DNA of 64,000 bases from Vibrio diazotrophicus (lineage in GTDB: Bacteria; Pseudomonadota; Gammaproteobacteria; Enterobacterales; Vibrionaceae): the NCBI RefSeq assembly GCF_038452265.1, contig NZ_CP151842.1:1922001-1986000 (forward strand), in the 5' to 3' direction. Positions 33,405-42,983 of the stretch are shown here, piece by piece. A program made the translations under genes and the position numbers. The notes below the pieces were generated by a model. It had not been told where the DNA came from. It saw nothing but the letters and a program-made list of their open reading frames with translations, and did not search any database. The number at the start of each line of letters is the position of its first letter. The stretch's first letter is position 1.

Positions 33405-34739
33405 TTATGCGAAGAACACTAGCAGCATAAGTACCGGACATACGAAACGTACGTAAGTCGGCCAAATTTTCCAGAACCAGCTACTCTCAATTTCTGGGTA
33501 GCCTTGCTTTAGTTCATTCAATACTTGGTTGCGGTTCCAAATCCAACCTGCAAGAAGCGTAATCAGCAGTGCAATGATTGGCTGTGAGTAAACCGTCGTG
33601 AATTGAATCACCAAACCGAACAGGCTTGAGAAGTTCATAACAATCACACCAGAGGCAATCGTTACCAAACCACCAATCCAAAGTACTGCTGTATTACGGT
33701 TCTGTTTTAGCTCTTCCGTCGCACAAGAAACAGGAACTTCTAGCATTGAAATCGATGACGTCAGCGCCGCAATGATCATCAGTAAGAAGAACACGACACC
33801 GACGATTGCACCAACCGCGCCCATGGTATCGAACATGGCTGGAAGTACTGTGAACACAAGCGTATCCGAATTCAGAAGCTCGCCAGATTCAGAGAAGATT
33901 TCAACACCGTGATTTTTAGCAACAAACATAGCAGGCAGAATCACTAGACCTGCGATAAATGCAACGCCAGTATCGATCAAAGCCACTTGAGCCGCAGTTT
34001 TTGGAATGTTGGTATCTTTCTTCAGGTATGAACCGTAAGTGGTCATTACACACACACCTAAAGATAGCGAGAAGAATGCTTGCCCCATCGCACCCACAAT
34101 TAAAGAAGGCGTGAAATGAGAAAAATCAGGGATAAGGTACATCTTCAGGCCTTCCATTGAGCCTTCTTGAGTAAAGATGTAAACCGTTAGCAGAGCGAAC
34201 AAAGCAAACAATACTGGCATCAAACGCGTTGACCACTTTTCGATACCATCAGCAACCCCGCTACGTACAACATACATAGTGATCGCCATGAAAGACACCA
34301 TCAATACTAGGTTGCGTTCAGTACCAAAACTGGTGAGCCAATGAGCCGCACTGTCCATCCCAACCAGAGTTAAACCACTACCAAAGAAAGAGCCAATCAA
34401 CCAACCTGCAACGATCGCGTAGAAAGCCAGAATCAAAGAGACAACCGTTAAGCCGACAACACCAAGCAAAACCGCGCCCGCTTTACCCTTAGGCCAAACA
34501 GATTTAAACGAACTGATTGAGTTCGACTGACCATAACGGCCAATGGTGAGCTCTGCTACTAACATTGGAAATGCAAGTAGGAAAACCATAAGCAGATAAA
34601 CAAAAAGAAATACCGCGCCACCATTGCTGGCCGCCTGAGTTGGGAAACCCCAAACGTTTCCTAAGCCTACAGCAGAACCTGCTGCTGCCATGATGAAGCC
34701 AAATCGAGAGGTGAACTGCCCTCTAGAACTACTTGCCAT
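33405..34739 (-). CDS. sodium-dependent transporter, NSS family
   Basis: The start is taken at the ATG at 34,739 (MASSSRGQF), where NSS homology begins with 'FTSRFGFIMAAAGSAVGLGNVWGFP', the family's sodium-binding first helix. The 444-residue protein has about 11-12 membrane helices. Bacterial members take up amino acids or amines with sodium; the substrate here is unknown. It stands alone, divergent from the cardiolipin synthase gene. Confidence 0.92.
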   Translation of the reverse strand: MASSSRGQFTSRFGFIMAAAGSAVGLGNVWGFPTQAASNGGAVFLFVYLLMVFLLAFPMLVAELTIGRYGQSNSISSFKSVWPKGKAGAVLLGVVGLTVVSLILAFYAIVAGWLIGSFFGSGLTLVGMDSAAHWLTSFGTERNLVLMVSFMAITMYVVRSGVADGIEKWSTRLMPVLFALFALLTVYIFTQEGSMEGLKMYLIPDFSHFTPSLIVGAMGQAFFSLSLGVCVMTTYGSYLKKDTNIPKTAAQVALIDTGVAFIAGLVILPAMFVAKNHGVEIFSESGELLNSDTLVFTVLPAMFDTMGAVGAIVGVVFFLLMIIAALTSSISMLEVPVSCATEELKQNRNTAVLWIGGLVTIASGVIVMNFSSLFGLVIQFTTVYSQPIIALLITLLAGWIWNRNQVLNELKQGYPEIESSWFWKIWPTYVRFVCPVLMLLVFFA

Positions 34740-35087
34740 AATTTTTATACCGATGTGTGTGTTTGCGTTATATGTTTGTCGATAGCCACATTTGCGTGTA
34801 AATTTAATTTTACACAAACAAAAATATCAATAGATATCGAAGTGGTGGCAAGTAAAACAGTTTGGGAATAAAATTGGAAGCCCGAACAGACTAATTTATG
34901 GCATTCATGTCTATTTAATAGATTAAATGGTGCTTTTTTGGTCTTTTTGTAAGAATTTATTCCTACAACGCCTGCGCAACAAAAAGCATCCATCTGCATA
35001 TCTTTTACATTCATTTACGCTAAATTCTTTCTTCACATATGCTTTCGACTTAATATCACCACTAGGTATTTTAGATATAAGTGACTC
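34740..35087. other. divergent promoter region, NSS transporter and cls
   Basis: About 350 AT-rich bases between divergent genes. Overlapping frames on both strands lack ribosome binding sites and known motifs. No operator or RNA gene was recognised. Confidence 0.4.
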
Positions 35088-36542
35088 ATGGATAAGGTTT
35101 ATCATTTCTTAACACTTGCAGGCATCGCGCTCTACTGGTTCCTTGTGGCGGGTGTCACCATACGTGTGGTACTCAAACGCAACGCCGTGAGTGTCTCTTT
35201 GGCTTGGTTGATGATCATTTATATCCTGCCGATACTGGGTGTGATTTGCTATTTCCTTTTTGGTGAACTGAATCTAGGGCGCAAGCGCGCAGACAGAGCG
35301 AAAGAGATGTTCACTCCCTTTGGTGAGTGGTTTAAGTCCTTAAATGCGTGTCAGGCACACATGCCTGAAGCCATGGGGGCACACATTTCTAAGATTGATG
35401 AGCTGTGTAATTACCGAATGGGCATTCCAGCTTTATCGGGAAACACCTTGTCGCTGTTGAATTCTCCCAACGAGATCCTTCACTCCATCATCGAGGATAT
35501 CGAACAAGCAAAGTCCACGATACGAATCGTATTCTACATTTGGCACCCGGGTGGATTAGCTGACTCTGTTGCATCCGCGCTCATTCAGGCCGCAAAACGG
35601 GGTGTTGATGTCAAAGTACTTTTAGATTCCGCTGGTAGCCCTCGTTTTTTCCGCAGTCATTGGGAAAAGATGATGCGCGACTCCGGCATTCAACTGATTC
35701 AAGCTTTGGAAGTGAGCCCGTGGCGTATATTCCTGCGTCGTCTCGATCTTCGCCAACATCGAAAAATCATCGTTATTGATAACAAAGTGGCTTATACCGG
35801 TTCGATGAACATGGTTGACCCTGCCTATTTCAAACAAGATTCGGGTGTCGGTCAGTGGATTGATATTATGGTTCGGGTAACAGGTCCGACGGTAAACGTG
35901 CTTTCTGCCATTCATTGCTGGGACTGGGAAGTTGAAACCGGAATACGTGAACTTCCGCCACAACCAGAATGTCAGATTAACCCGCTTCTACCTCAACACC
36001 CTGTTCAGGTTGTTCCTTCCGGCCCAGGGATGCCCGAAAATCTAATTTCTCAGGTTTTAACTTTAGCTATCAACCAAGCGAACGAGTCTGTGTGCATTAC
36101 GACACCTTATTTCGTGCCAAGTGCTGACCTGCTATCAACCCTAAAAATGACGGCGCAACGAGGCATTAAAGTCGACTTAATCATTCCAATGAAGAATGAC
36201 TCCTTTATGGTTCAATGGGCATCTCGATCTTTTTACGGTGAACTATTGGAAGCCGGCGTCACCATCCACAAGTTTTATGGCGGCCTCCTGCACACGAAAT
36301 CCGTCGTGATTGATAGAAAGTTCTGCTTGGTTGGAACTGTTAATCTGGATATGCGCAGCTTGTGGCTCAATTTCGAGGTAACACTGGCAGTGGACGACCA
36401 AGAGTTCACTGAAGAAATGTACTGGTTACAGCAAGGCTATATGGAACAATCTCAGCAAGTGGAGTACGAGAACTGGGAAAAACGCCCCCTCGGGCATCGG
36501 TTCCTCGAACGTGTCTTCTACCTGTTTAACCCACTTCTTTGA
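35088..36542 (+). CDS. cls: cardiolipin synthase A
   Basis: The 484-residue protein has two N-terminal membrane helices and two phospholipase-D (HKD) motifs: 'HRKIIVIDNKVAYTGSMN' and 'HTKSVVIDRKFCLVGTVN'. It joins two phosphatidylglycerol molecules into cardiolipin at the inner membrane. Length and layout match ClsA. It is followed after about 80 bases by metC with a separate start signal. Confidence 0.95.
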   Translation: MDKVYHFLTLAGIALYWFLVAGVTIRVVLKRNAVSVSLAWLMIIYILPILGVICYFLFGELNLGRKRADRAKEMFTPFGEWFKSLNACQAHMPEAMGAHISKIDELCNYRMGIPALSGNTLSLLNSPNEILHSIIEDIEQAKSTIRIVFYIWHPGGLADSVASALIQAAKRGVDVKVLLDSAGSPRFFRSHWEKMMRDSGIQLIQALEVSPWRIFLRRLDLRQHRKIIVIDNKVAYTGSMNMVDPAYFKQDSGVGQWIDIMVRVTGPTVNVLSAIHCWDWEVETGIRELPPQPECQINPLLPQHPVQVVPSGPGMPENLISQVLTLAINQANESVCITTPYFVPSADLLSTLKMTAQRGIKVDLIIPMKNDSFMVQWASRSFYGELLEAGVTIHKFYGGLLHTKSVVIDRKFCLVGTVNLDMRSLWLNFEVTLAVDDQEFTEEMYWLQQGYMEQSQQVEYENWEKRPLGHRFLERVFYLFNPLL

Positions 36543-36569
36543 TCTTTTTGCCTTTGCAGGGTTGCATTT

Positions 36570-36587
36570 AAACATGTCTCCATGTTT
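36570..36587 (+). promoter_or_regulatory. inverted repeat upstream of metC
   Basis: AAACATG-TCTC-CATGTTT, about 40 bases before the metC start. It may be an operator. It fits the MetJ box (AGACGTCT tandem) only weakly, so the regulator is undetermined. Confidence 0.35.
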
Positions 36588-36623
36588 TAAATAGTCAAAC
36601 GATGCATTTAACAAGGACAAACC

Positions 36624-37829
36624 ATGGCAGAAGGAAAAAAAACTACGCTTGTAACCGCTGGTCGCAATAAGAAATGGACCAACGGTGTAGTTAACCCGCC
36701 CGTTCAACGAGCTTCAACAATTGTATTTAACAGCGTTGCGGAAAAAAATCACGCAACCGCAAACCGCGCTAACAAAACTCTGTTTTACGGACGCCGTGGC
36801 ACAACAACACATTTCGCTTTTCAGGAAGCAATGAACGAGGTTGAAGGCGGTGCTGGCTGTGCGCTCTACCCTTGTGGTACCGCTGCGATAAGCAATACTA
36901 TTTTGTCTTTTGTTGAGACAGGTGACCATGTTTTGATGGTGGATACCTGTTACGAACCTACTCGTGATTTCTGCGAAAAAATCCTTGCGAAGCTAGGCGT
37001 AGAAACGACCTACTTCGACCCAATGATTGGCGAAGATATCCGAACGCTCATCAAACCAAACACTAAGATGCTGTTTTTGGAATCTCCGGGTTCAATCACG
37101 ATGGAAGTTCAGGATGTTCCACTGCTATCCAGCATAGCTCACGAGAATGACATTATTGTCGTGTTGGATAACACTTGGGGCGCAGGTGTGAACTTCTCAC
37201 CATTCGATCATGGTGTCGATATCTCTGTTCAAGCGGCAACGAAATACATCGTTGGTCACTCAGACGTAATGTTAGGCACCGCAGTGTGCGTTGAAAAGTA
37301 CTGGCCTCAGTTGCGTGAGCAAAGTTACCTGATGGGACAATGCGTATCGCCAGACGATGCGTATCTAGCTTTGAGGGGTTTACGCACTCTTGATGTTCGC
37401 CTACGCCAGCATGCTGAAAGCAGCATCAAAGTTGCTGAGTGGCTTGCAGAACGACCAGAGGTCGATCATGTTCGTCATCCGGGTTTACCTTCTTGTCCTG
37501 GTCACGAAATTTTTAAACGTGATTTCACTGGTGGCAACGGTCTATTCTCATTCGTGCTGAAAACAAGCTGCCCTAAAGCAACCACCGCTCTGCTGGATGG
37601 AATGAAACACTTCAGCATGGGTTATTCATGGGGTGGTTTTGAAAGCCTGATTTTAGCCAATGAGCCAAACAGTTTTAACAGCCTGCGCACAGTAGCAAAT
37701 CCTAACTTTGAAGGTACGTTGATTCGTCTGCATATTGGTCTGGAAGATGTGAACGATTTGATTGCAGATTTAGAAGCGGGGTTAGCTCGCTACAACTCCG
37801 TTATTTTGGAACAAGCGGTTACCGCATAG
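36624..37829 (+). CDS. metC: cystathionine beta-lyase
   Basis: The 401-residue PLP enzyme has the family hallmarks 'YGRRGTTTHFAFQEAMNEVE', 'LVDNTWGAGVNFSP'-type PLP contacts ('LDNTWGAG') and the lysine in 'SVQAATKYIVGHSD' that binds PLP. It cleaves cystathionine to homocysteine, pyruvate and ammonia in methionine synthesis. AAGGAC precedes the ATG. A terminator follows. Confidence 0.95.
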   Translation: MAEGKKTTLVTAGRNKKWTNGVVNPPVQRASTIVFNSVAEKNHATANRANKTLFYGRRGTTTHFAFQEAMNEVEGGAGCALYPCGTAAISNTILSFVETGDHVLMVDTCYEPTRDFCEKILAKLGVETTYFDPMIGEDIRTLIKPNTKMLFLESPGSITMEVQDVPLLSSIAHENDIIVVLDNTWGAGVNFSPFDHGVDISVQAATKYIVGHSDVMLGTAVCVEKYWPQLREQSYLMGQCVSPDDAYLALRGLRTLDVRLRQHAESSIKVAEWLAERPEVDHVRHPGLPSCPGHEIFKRDFTGGNGLFSFVLKTSCPKATTALLDGMKHFSMGYSWGGFESLILANEPNSFNSLRTVANPNFEGTLIRLHIGLEDVNDLIADLEAGLARYNSVILEQAVTA

Positions 37830-37868
37830 CAGTAACCATTACCCAAAAAGCAACAAAGAAAAAATGCA

Positions 37869-37893
37869 AAAGAGCACCGGAGTGCTCTTTTTT
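37869..37893 (+). terminator. intrinsic terminator after metC
   Basis: AAGAGCAC-CGGA-GTGCTCTT followed by TTTTATTG. Confidence 0.88.
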
Positions 37894-37931
37894 ATTGTAC
37901 TGATTCTTACTGCAATGATCTGCTCTACCGC

Positions 37932-38495
37932 TTATTTTTTGGGGCAATGCTCAAGGTGATCGTTCACCATGCCAACGGCTTGCATGAGCGAATAGCAGAT
38001 AGTTTCGCCAACAAACTTAAAGCCTCGCTTCTTAAGAAACTTACTCATGGCTTTTGACTCTTCTGTAGAGACGGGCACTTGGCTCATATCCTGCCAATGG
38101 TTGATTTTAGGTTGACCGCCGACAAACTGCCATAGCGCTTTATCTAACGAACCAAACTCTTTCTGAAGTTCAATCGCGGCACGGGCGTTAGAAAACACAG
38201 ACGCTATTTTCCCTTTATGCTTAACCACATCAAATTGGTCGATAATCTTTTGAACGTGCGATTCATCGTACTGCGCTAACTGGTTAATATCATAATCTTC
38301 AAACGCTTGGCGATAGCCTTCTCGCTTCTTCAAAATCGTTATCCAACTTAAACCAGCCTGTGCGCCTTCTAGAGTGATAAATTCGAACAACTTAACGTCA
38401 TCATGCACAGGAACACCCCATTCTGCGTCATGATACTCTCGCTCTAGTGGATTTTTCATTGCCCATGCACACGTGTTATCTGCCTTATCTGACAT
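37932..38495 (-). CDS. tag: DNA-3-methyladenine glycosylase I
   Basis: The start ATG at 38,495 follows GGAACAATTGC. The 187-residue protein has 'CAWAMKNPLEREYHDAEWG', 'LEGAQAGLSWITILKKRE' with the catalytic Glu/Trp region, and the zinc-binding 'HLEHC'-type C-terminus. It removes 3-methyladenine from alkylated DNA. It is downstream of pspC on the same strand by about 35 bases, so some read-through from psp is possible. Confidence 0.95.
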   Translation of the reverse strand: MSDKADNTCAWAMKNPLEREYHDAEWGVPVHDDVKLFEFITLEGAQAGLSWITILKKREGYRQAFEDYDINQLAQYDESHVQKIIDQFDVVKHKGKIASVFSNARAAIELQKEFGSLDKALWQFVGGQPKINHWQDMSQVPVSTEESKAMSKFLKKRGFKFVGETICYSLMQAVGMVNDHLEHCPKK

Positions 38496-38530
38496 GCAAT
38501 TGTTCCTTGTTATTCCGCTCAATGGGTGGA

Positions 38531-38920
38531 TTATAACTTATTGAATTCTCGATTCACTTTAAATGCGTCTGAAGTGACATACGCCTCCATATTGCGTACC
38601 CGTTTTTCTACTTTAGTTAAGTCTTCATTCAAAGTATTGAGCAATGCACCAGGGGTTTGACCTTGCTCCCACGGCTTACTTTTCAACGTGTGTTCACGTT
38701 GTGACTTGACGCTTTGCTCGTATTGATAAGGCTGCTTCTCTAGCATCAACATTAATGCTAGGTAAGCTAATACAATCAAAAAGCCGCCACCCAATAGCCC
38801 TGCAGAGATAACCAGTATGCGAACAATCCACACCTCTAAGCCAAAATAGTTCGCCAGACCAGCGCACACGCCACCTATCTTGCCATTTACTGGGTCGCGA
38901 TATAATTCTCGGCTAGTCAT
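38531..38920 (-). CDS. pspC: phage shock protein C
   Basis: The start ATG at 38,920 follows GGAGG. The 129-residue protein has 'LYRDPVNGKIGGVCAGLANYF', the PspC domain, one membrane segment ('ILVISAGLLGGGFLIVLAYL') and a coiled-coil tail. With PspB it senses inner-membrane stress and recruits PspA. It overlaps pspB by 8 bases. Confidence 0.95.
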   Translation of the reverse strand: MTSRELYRDPVNGKIGGVCAGLANYFGLEVWIVRILVISAGLLGGGFLIVLAYLALMLMLEKQPYQYEQSVKSQREHTLKSKPWEQGQTPGALLNTLNEDLTKVEKRVRNMEAYVTSDAFKVNREFNKL

Positions 38921-39146
38921 AGTTGCGCCTCCAATTTGGAGATTCCGCATCCAGAATCCGCTCAAGTGTTTCTATACGCGATTGCAAACCACTCGCTTTT
39001 TCCGAAAGCTGTTGCAGCGTTTCATAGTCTTCTGAAGAAAGCCCGCTGCCCACTTTTCGTTTACTGCGATAGTGTAGAAGCAGCCACAGTGGGGCGACAA
39101 AAATCAGAAAGACAATGAGTGGTCCAGCAAAAAATACTGAGGTCAT
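38913..39146 (-). CDS. pspB: phage shock protein B
   Basis: The 77-residue protein has one N-terminal membrane helix ('FAGPLIVFLIFVAPLWLLLHY') and a cytoplasmic coiled coil ('LSEKASGLQSRIETLERIL'), as in PspB. It couples membrane stress to PspA together with PspC. It lies 29 bases after pspA. Confidence 0.95.
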   Translation of the reverse strand: MTSVFFAGPLIVFLIFVAPLWLLLHYRSKRKVGSGLSSEDYETLQQLSEKASGLQSRIETLERILDAESPNWRRNYD

Positions 39147-39175
39147 AGTCTACTCCTATTATTTATTTTATTGTT

Positions 39176-39847
39176 CTACTGCTGATCTTGTTTCATTTGC
39201 TGTTTAAGTTTTGCCAGTTCTTGCTCAATTTCATCCTGAGCTTGAAGTTCTGCAAACTCTTGGTCAAGAGACTTACCTTGCGCAGACTGAGCGTAAAGAT
39301 CCGCTTCTGCTTCTAATTCATCCACTTTACGTGAGTATTGCTCAAACTTCGACATTGCTTCTTCGGTACGGCTGGTATGCAAGTGACGTTGCACATTACG
39401 ACGATTTACCGCCGACTGAGAGCGGATAGCCAAAGCCTGTTGCTTCGCGCGAGTCTCAGTGATTTTGCTTTCTAACTTAGTGATTTCGCCAGTGAGTTTA
39501 TCAATGGTTTCTTCTACTAAAGTTTGTTCCGTGTGTAAGCTTTTCAGAACTGATTGCAACTTCTGCTTTTCAATCAAAGCTGCACGTGCCAAATCGTCAC
39601 GCTGCTTGTTCAGTGCCAATGTAGCTTTGTTTTGCCAGTCTTCGATTTGTTCATCGATACTTGCTACTTTACGTGCGAGTTCTTTTTTATCTGCTATCGC
39701 TTTGGCGGAATTAGTACGAACTTCCACCAGCGTATCTTCCATCTCTTGAATAATGAGACGAATCATTTTTTCAGGATCTTCCGCTTTATCCAGCAAAGCG
39801 CTGATATTGGAATTTACGATGTCTGCAAAACGAGAAAAAATGCCCAT
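39176..39847 (-). CDS. pspA: phage shock protein A
   Basis: The start is the ATG at 39,847 (MGIFSRFADIVNSN), preceded by AAGGAG. The 223-residue protein is almost entirely coiled coil, with the N-terminal amphipathic membrane-binding helix and 'ALLDKAEDPEKMIRLIIQEMED' region typical of PspA/IM30. It binds damaged inner membrane and, when unstressed, inhibits PspF. It is transcribed divergently from pspF. Confidence 0.96.
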   Translation of the reverse strand: MGIFSRFADIVNSNISALLDKAEDPEKMIRLIIQEMEDTLVEVRTNSAKAIADKKELARKVASIDEQIEDWQNKATLALNKQRDDLARAALIEKQKLQSVLKSLHTEQTLVEETIDKLTGEITKLESKITETRAKQQALAIRSQSAVNRRNVQRHLHTSRTEEAMSKFEQYSRKVDELEAEADLYAQSAQGKSLDQEFAELQAQDEIEQELAKLKQQMKQDQQ

Positions 39848-39910
39848 ATTTGACTCCTTAGTTATCCATTCGCTGTTCAAACCTGTCACAGCCTAGTTAC
39901 CTCTTGTGTA

Positions 39911-39928
39911 TTCCAAGTTCCATGCCAA
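39911..39928 (-). promoter_or_regulatory. sigma-54-like promoter of pspA
   Basis: On the minus strand TTGGCATGGAACTTGGAA fits the -24 TGGCA element with GG-N10-GG instead of GG-N10-GC, so the -12 box is weak. Position, about 65-80 bases before pspA, fits the known sigma-54/PspF control. Confidence 0.6.
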
Positions 39929-40006
39929 TTTTCATGGCTTTATTTTTCAGTAGCTTACATTGAATTACCCAAAAGACAGGACTATGCTATAAACGATTTA
40001 GCCAAC

Positions 40007-40027
40007 AGTTGGTAAATTTCACCAACT
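40007..40027 (-). promoter_or_regulatory. putative PspF activator site
   Basis: Inverted repeat AGTTGGT-N7-ACCAACT, about 80-100 bases upstream of the sigma-54-like promoter. This is where PspF upstream activating sequences lie in relatives. Binding is inferred. Confidence 0.55.
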
Positions 40028-40098
40028 ATTTAATCCGTTACTTAGCGAAAAAAATGCGGTGACCAATAACGTCTTGTTATGGATAGAGAGAGATAACT

Positions 40099-41100
40099 GT
40101 GCAACAAAATTTAATTGGGGAATCCCCAGCGTTTCACGCCGTTCTGGATAAAGTCTCTCGCTTAGCACCGATTGAACGTCCGGTTCTTATCGTTGGCGAG
40201 CGCGGTACAGGTAAAGAGCTTATCGCCCAGCGTTTGCACTATCTATCAAAGCGTTGGGACCAGCCATTAATCTCACTCAACTGTTCAACACTTAGCGAAG
40301 GCTTAATCGATTCCGAGCTTTTCGGCCACGAGTCTGGCTCGTTCACGGGTTCGAAAGGCAGGCACCAAGGCCGCTTTGAACGCGCTGAAGGCGGTACGTT
40401 GTTTCTTGACGAACTCGCCACTGCACCATTGTCGGTACAGGAAAAATTGTTGCGGGTCATCGAATACGGACAATATGAACGTGTCGGCGGTAGTCAAGCC
40501 CTAAATGCCAATGTACGCTTAGTGTGTGCGACCAATGCAGACTTACCAAAGCTTGCCCAAGAGGGCGATTTTAGAGCTGACCTGCTCGATAGGTTAGCAT
40601 TTGATGTTATTCACCTTCCGCCACTTCGTGAGCGCAAAGAAGACATTGCCCTGCTGGCGGAGTATTTCGCTATCCGTATGTGTCGAGAACTCGAACTGCC
40701 TTTCTTTGCTGGTTTTACACCACTGGCTATGCAGAATCTTACGGAGCATCCTTGGCCCGGCAATATTCGAGAGCTTAAAAACGTGGTAGAACGAGCGGTA
40801 TATCAACACGGTACTGCTGACTCCCCTATCGATTCATTGATTTTTGATCCGTTCCAAAAACATTGGCAAGAAGAAACTCAAGAACCTTCAGCGACACTCA
40901 ACAAGCAAGAAGAAAACCAAGCTGAGCTTGCATTCCCGATGGATTTCAAACAGTGGCAGGAACAACAAGATAAATATGTCATTAATGAATCGCTGAAATT
41001 TGCCAAGTTTAATCAAAGACAAGCCGCTAAGTCGCTCGGATTAAGCTATCATCAATTTCGAGGGCTGATGAGAAAGTATCAACTTTCAAAAGGTGAATAA
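40099..41100 (+). CDS. pspF: psp operon transcriptional activator
   Basis: The 333-residue enhancer-binding protein lacks a receiver domain, as PspF does. The AAA+ core has Walker A-like 'GERGTGKE', 'ESGSFTGSKGR' in place of GAFTGA, and 'GGTLFLDEL'. The C-terminus has a Fis-type helix-turn-helix ('NQRQAAKSLGLSYHQFRGLM'). It activates the sigma-54 promoter of pspA and is held off by PspA. It is divergent from pspA and ends at a terminator. Confidence 0.95.
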   Translation: MQQNLIGESPAFHAVLDKVSRLAPIERPVLIVGERGTGKELIAQRLHYLSKRWDQPLISLNCSTLSEGLIDSELFGHESGSFTGSKGRHQGRFERAEGGTLFLDELATAPLSVQEKLLRVIEYGQYERVGGSQALNANVRLVCATNADLPKLAQEGDFRADLLDRLAFDVIHLPPLRERKEDIALLAEYFAIRMCRELELPFFAGFTPLAMQNLTEHPWPGNIRELKNVVERAVYQHGTADSPIDSLIFDPFQKHWQEETQEPSATLNKQEENQAELAFPMDFKQWQEQQDKYVINESLKFAKFNQRQAAKSLGLSYHQFRGLMRKYQLSKGE

Positions 41101-41184
41101 CCCTATATTTTCTACGCAGAGTAACTATGTATTCAAATCAGTGCCTTGCCTAAGAGCGAATTAATTCTCGCTGAACAAGCATCG

Positions 41185-41220
41185 TGAGGTTACTTGGGTA
41201 TACGCAGTAACCTTTTTCTT
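41185..41220 (+). terminator. intrinsic terminator after pspF
   Basis: AGGTTACT-N11-AGTAACCT followed by TTTTCTT. Confidence 0.75.
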
Positions 41221-41360
41221 GGTTTAACACCCGAAAGAATGGTAAATTAGCAGGATTTTGAGGCAAACGTGATTGTTACTTTTAGCGCTTATCGACAACA
41301 GATCGCTTTCTACTTTAATGGAATAGTTACTTTGCTTCGTTTCCCACACTGTTTTTCTAT

Positions 41361-42983
41361 ATGAACACTTTATTACGAATCACGCTCGGATTATGCGGAC
41401 TAAGCCTTCTTGCTGGCTGTGGAGAAGAAATTGATCATACAATAATCCGCCAAAGCGGTTTTGTTTATTGTGGTCAAGGCAGCCCTAGTACCTTTAATCC
41501 TCAATTAGTCGATAGTGGTATTACTTCTGAAGCATTAAGTCCGCAGTTGTACGATACGCTGTTGAAGCTTGATCCGGATACACACGCTCCCATCCCAAAC
41601 ATTGCGACGAAATGGCAAGTCAGCGAAGACGGGACAGAATATACGTTTAGTTTACGTACTGGTGTTAATTTCCATACTACTTCTTGGTTCACCCCTACTC
41701 GTACAATGAATGCCAAAGATGTAGTCTTCAGCTTTAAGCGCATCATTGATCCGACGCATCCTTACCACTACGTAAGCAATGGCAACTATCCTTGGTTTGC
41801 AGGTATTAACTTTCGCAGTCTTTTGAAAAGTGTCACCGCCGTTGATGACCAAACAGTAAAGTTCACTCTTAGCCGTCCTGACAATAGCTTTTTATCAAAC
41901 ATTTCAACCACTCATGCGGTTATTTTGTCAGAAGAATATGGGCAGCAACTGCAGATTAAAGACGAAAAACACAATATCGACGATTCTCCAGTTGGTACCG
42001 GACCTTTCCTCCTTGATGAGTTTAAAGTCAACGATTTAGTTCGTTTGCGTCGCCATGAAGGATATTGGAATAGCCCTGCTATTATGAAGCAGGTGGTGTT
42101 CGATATTTCACAACGTGGTACAGGCACGTTAGCCAAACTGTTACGTAACGAATGTGATGTGTTGAGCTTCCCAATTTCCAGCCAAATACCTGTTATTCAA
42201 AAGCAAGGCAATATCGATCTTTCGATTAAGCCAGCGATGAACGTGGCTTTTATTGCTGTTAACACCTCGCATCCAGCGCTGAATGATGTACGTGTGCGTA
42301 AGGCGTTAAACTTTGCTATCAACCGTCAAAACATCCTTGATTCTGTGTATTACGGCACTGGCAGTATTGCTTACAACATTTTGCCACCAAGTTCATGGGC
42401 TTATCAGAAGGACGATATCCAAATCCGTTATGACCGTAATTACGCGCTTGGTTTGTTAAGAGATGCTGGTTATGCCAATGGCCTTGAATTGTCGATGTCT
42501 GTGCCTATTGAGCCTCGTTCTTATAACCCGAGCCCCCGTAAAATGGCAGAAATGATTCAGTCAAATCTTGCGGATGTTGGCGTCACTCTACACCTGATTA
42601 CTGAAAGTAACGTCAACCGTTCTCAGTTGGCGGAGAAGAGTCATATTGACCTGTTTCTAAGAGGCTGGACAGGTGATACCGGTGACCCAGATAACTTCTT
42701 GCGCCCACTGCTTTCATGTGGAGCAAACCGTGCAGGGCTTAATGCGTCTATGTGGTGTAACAGTGATTTCGATTTCTTACTCGATTTGGCGTTAGAAGTT
42801 GATCGACCTAGATATCGACTCAATCTTTATAAACAGGCACAAACCATTTTGAACCAAGAGTTTCCTGTCATTCCGATTGCGCACGGAATGCAATTTAAAG
42901 CGTATAACAAAACGTTAACTGGTTTTCGTTTAAGCCCGTTCAGTGTCGAACCGTTTAATAATGTGAAGAGGATTACCGAATAA
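41361..42983 (+). CDS. sapA: peptide ABC transporter binding protein SapA
   Basis: The 540-residue lipoprotein (lipobox 'LLAGC', Cys 20) is a family 5 solute-binding protein, with 'NPQLVDSGITSEALSPQLYD' and 'VRVRKALNFAINRQNI' as family signatures. SapA binds peptides, including antimicrobial ones, for SapBCDF. No clear ribosome binding site precedes the ATG at 41,361. It is first of sapABCDF, next to pspF as in enterobacteria. It overlaps sapB by one base. Confidence 0.95.
   Translation: MNTLLRITLGLCGLSLLAGCGEEIDHTIIRQSGFVYCGQGSPSTFNPQLVDSGITSEALSPQLYDTLLKLDPDTHAPIPNIATKWQVSEDGTEYTFSLRTGVNFHTTSWFTPTRTMNAKDVVFSFKRIIDPTHPYHYVSNGNYPWFAGINFRSLLKSVTAVDDQTVKFTLSRPDNSFLSNISTTHAVILSEEYGQQLQIKDEKHNIDDSPVGTGPFLLDEFKVNDLVRLRRHEGYWNSPAIMKQVVFDISQRGTGTLAKLLRNECDVLSFPISSQIPVIQKQGNIDLSIKPAMNVAFIAVNTSHPALNDVRVRKALNFAINRQNILDSVYYGTGSIAYNILPPSSWAYQKDDIQIRYDRNYALGLLRDAGYANGLELSMSVPIEPRSYNPSPRKMAEMIQSNLADVGVTLHLITESNVNRSQLAEKSHIDLFLRGWTGDTGDPDNFLRPLLSCGANRAGLNASMWCNSDFDFLLDLALEVDRPRYRLNLYKQAQTILNQEFPVIPIAHGMQFKAYNKTLTGFRLSPFSVEPFNNVKRITE

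Noticed and set aside
36570..36590. MetJ operator upstream of metC
   Set aside because: The 8-mers match AGACGTCT at only about 6 and 4 of 8 positions. I kept the inverted repeat but not the regulator assignment.
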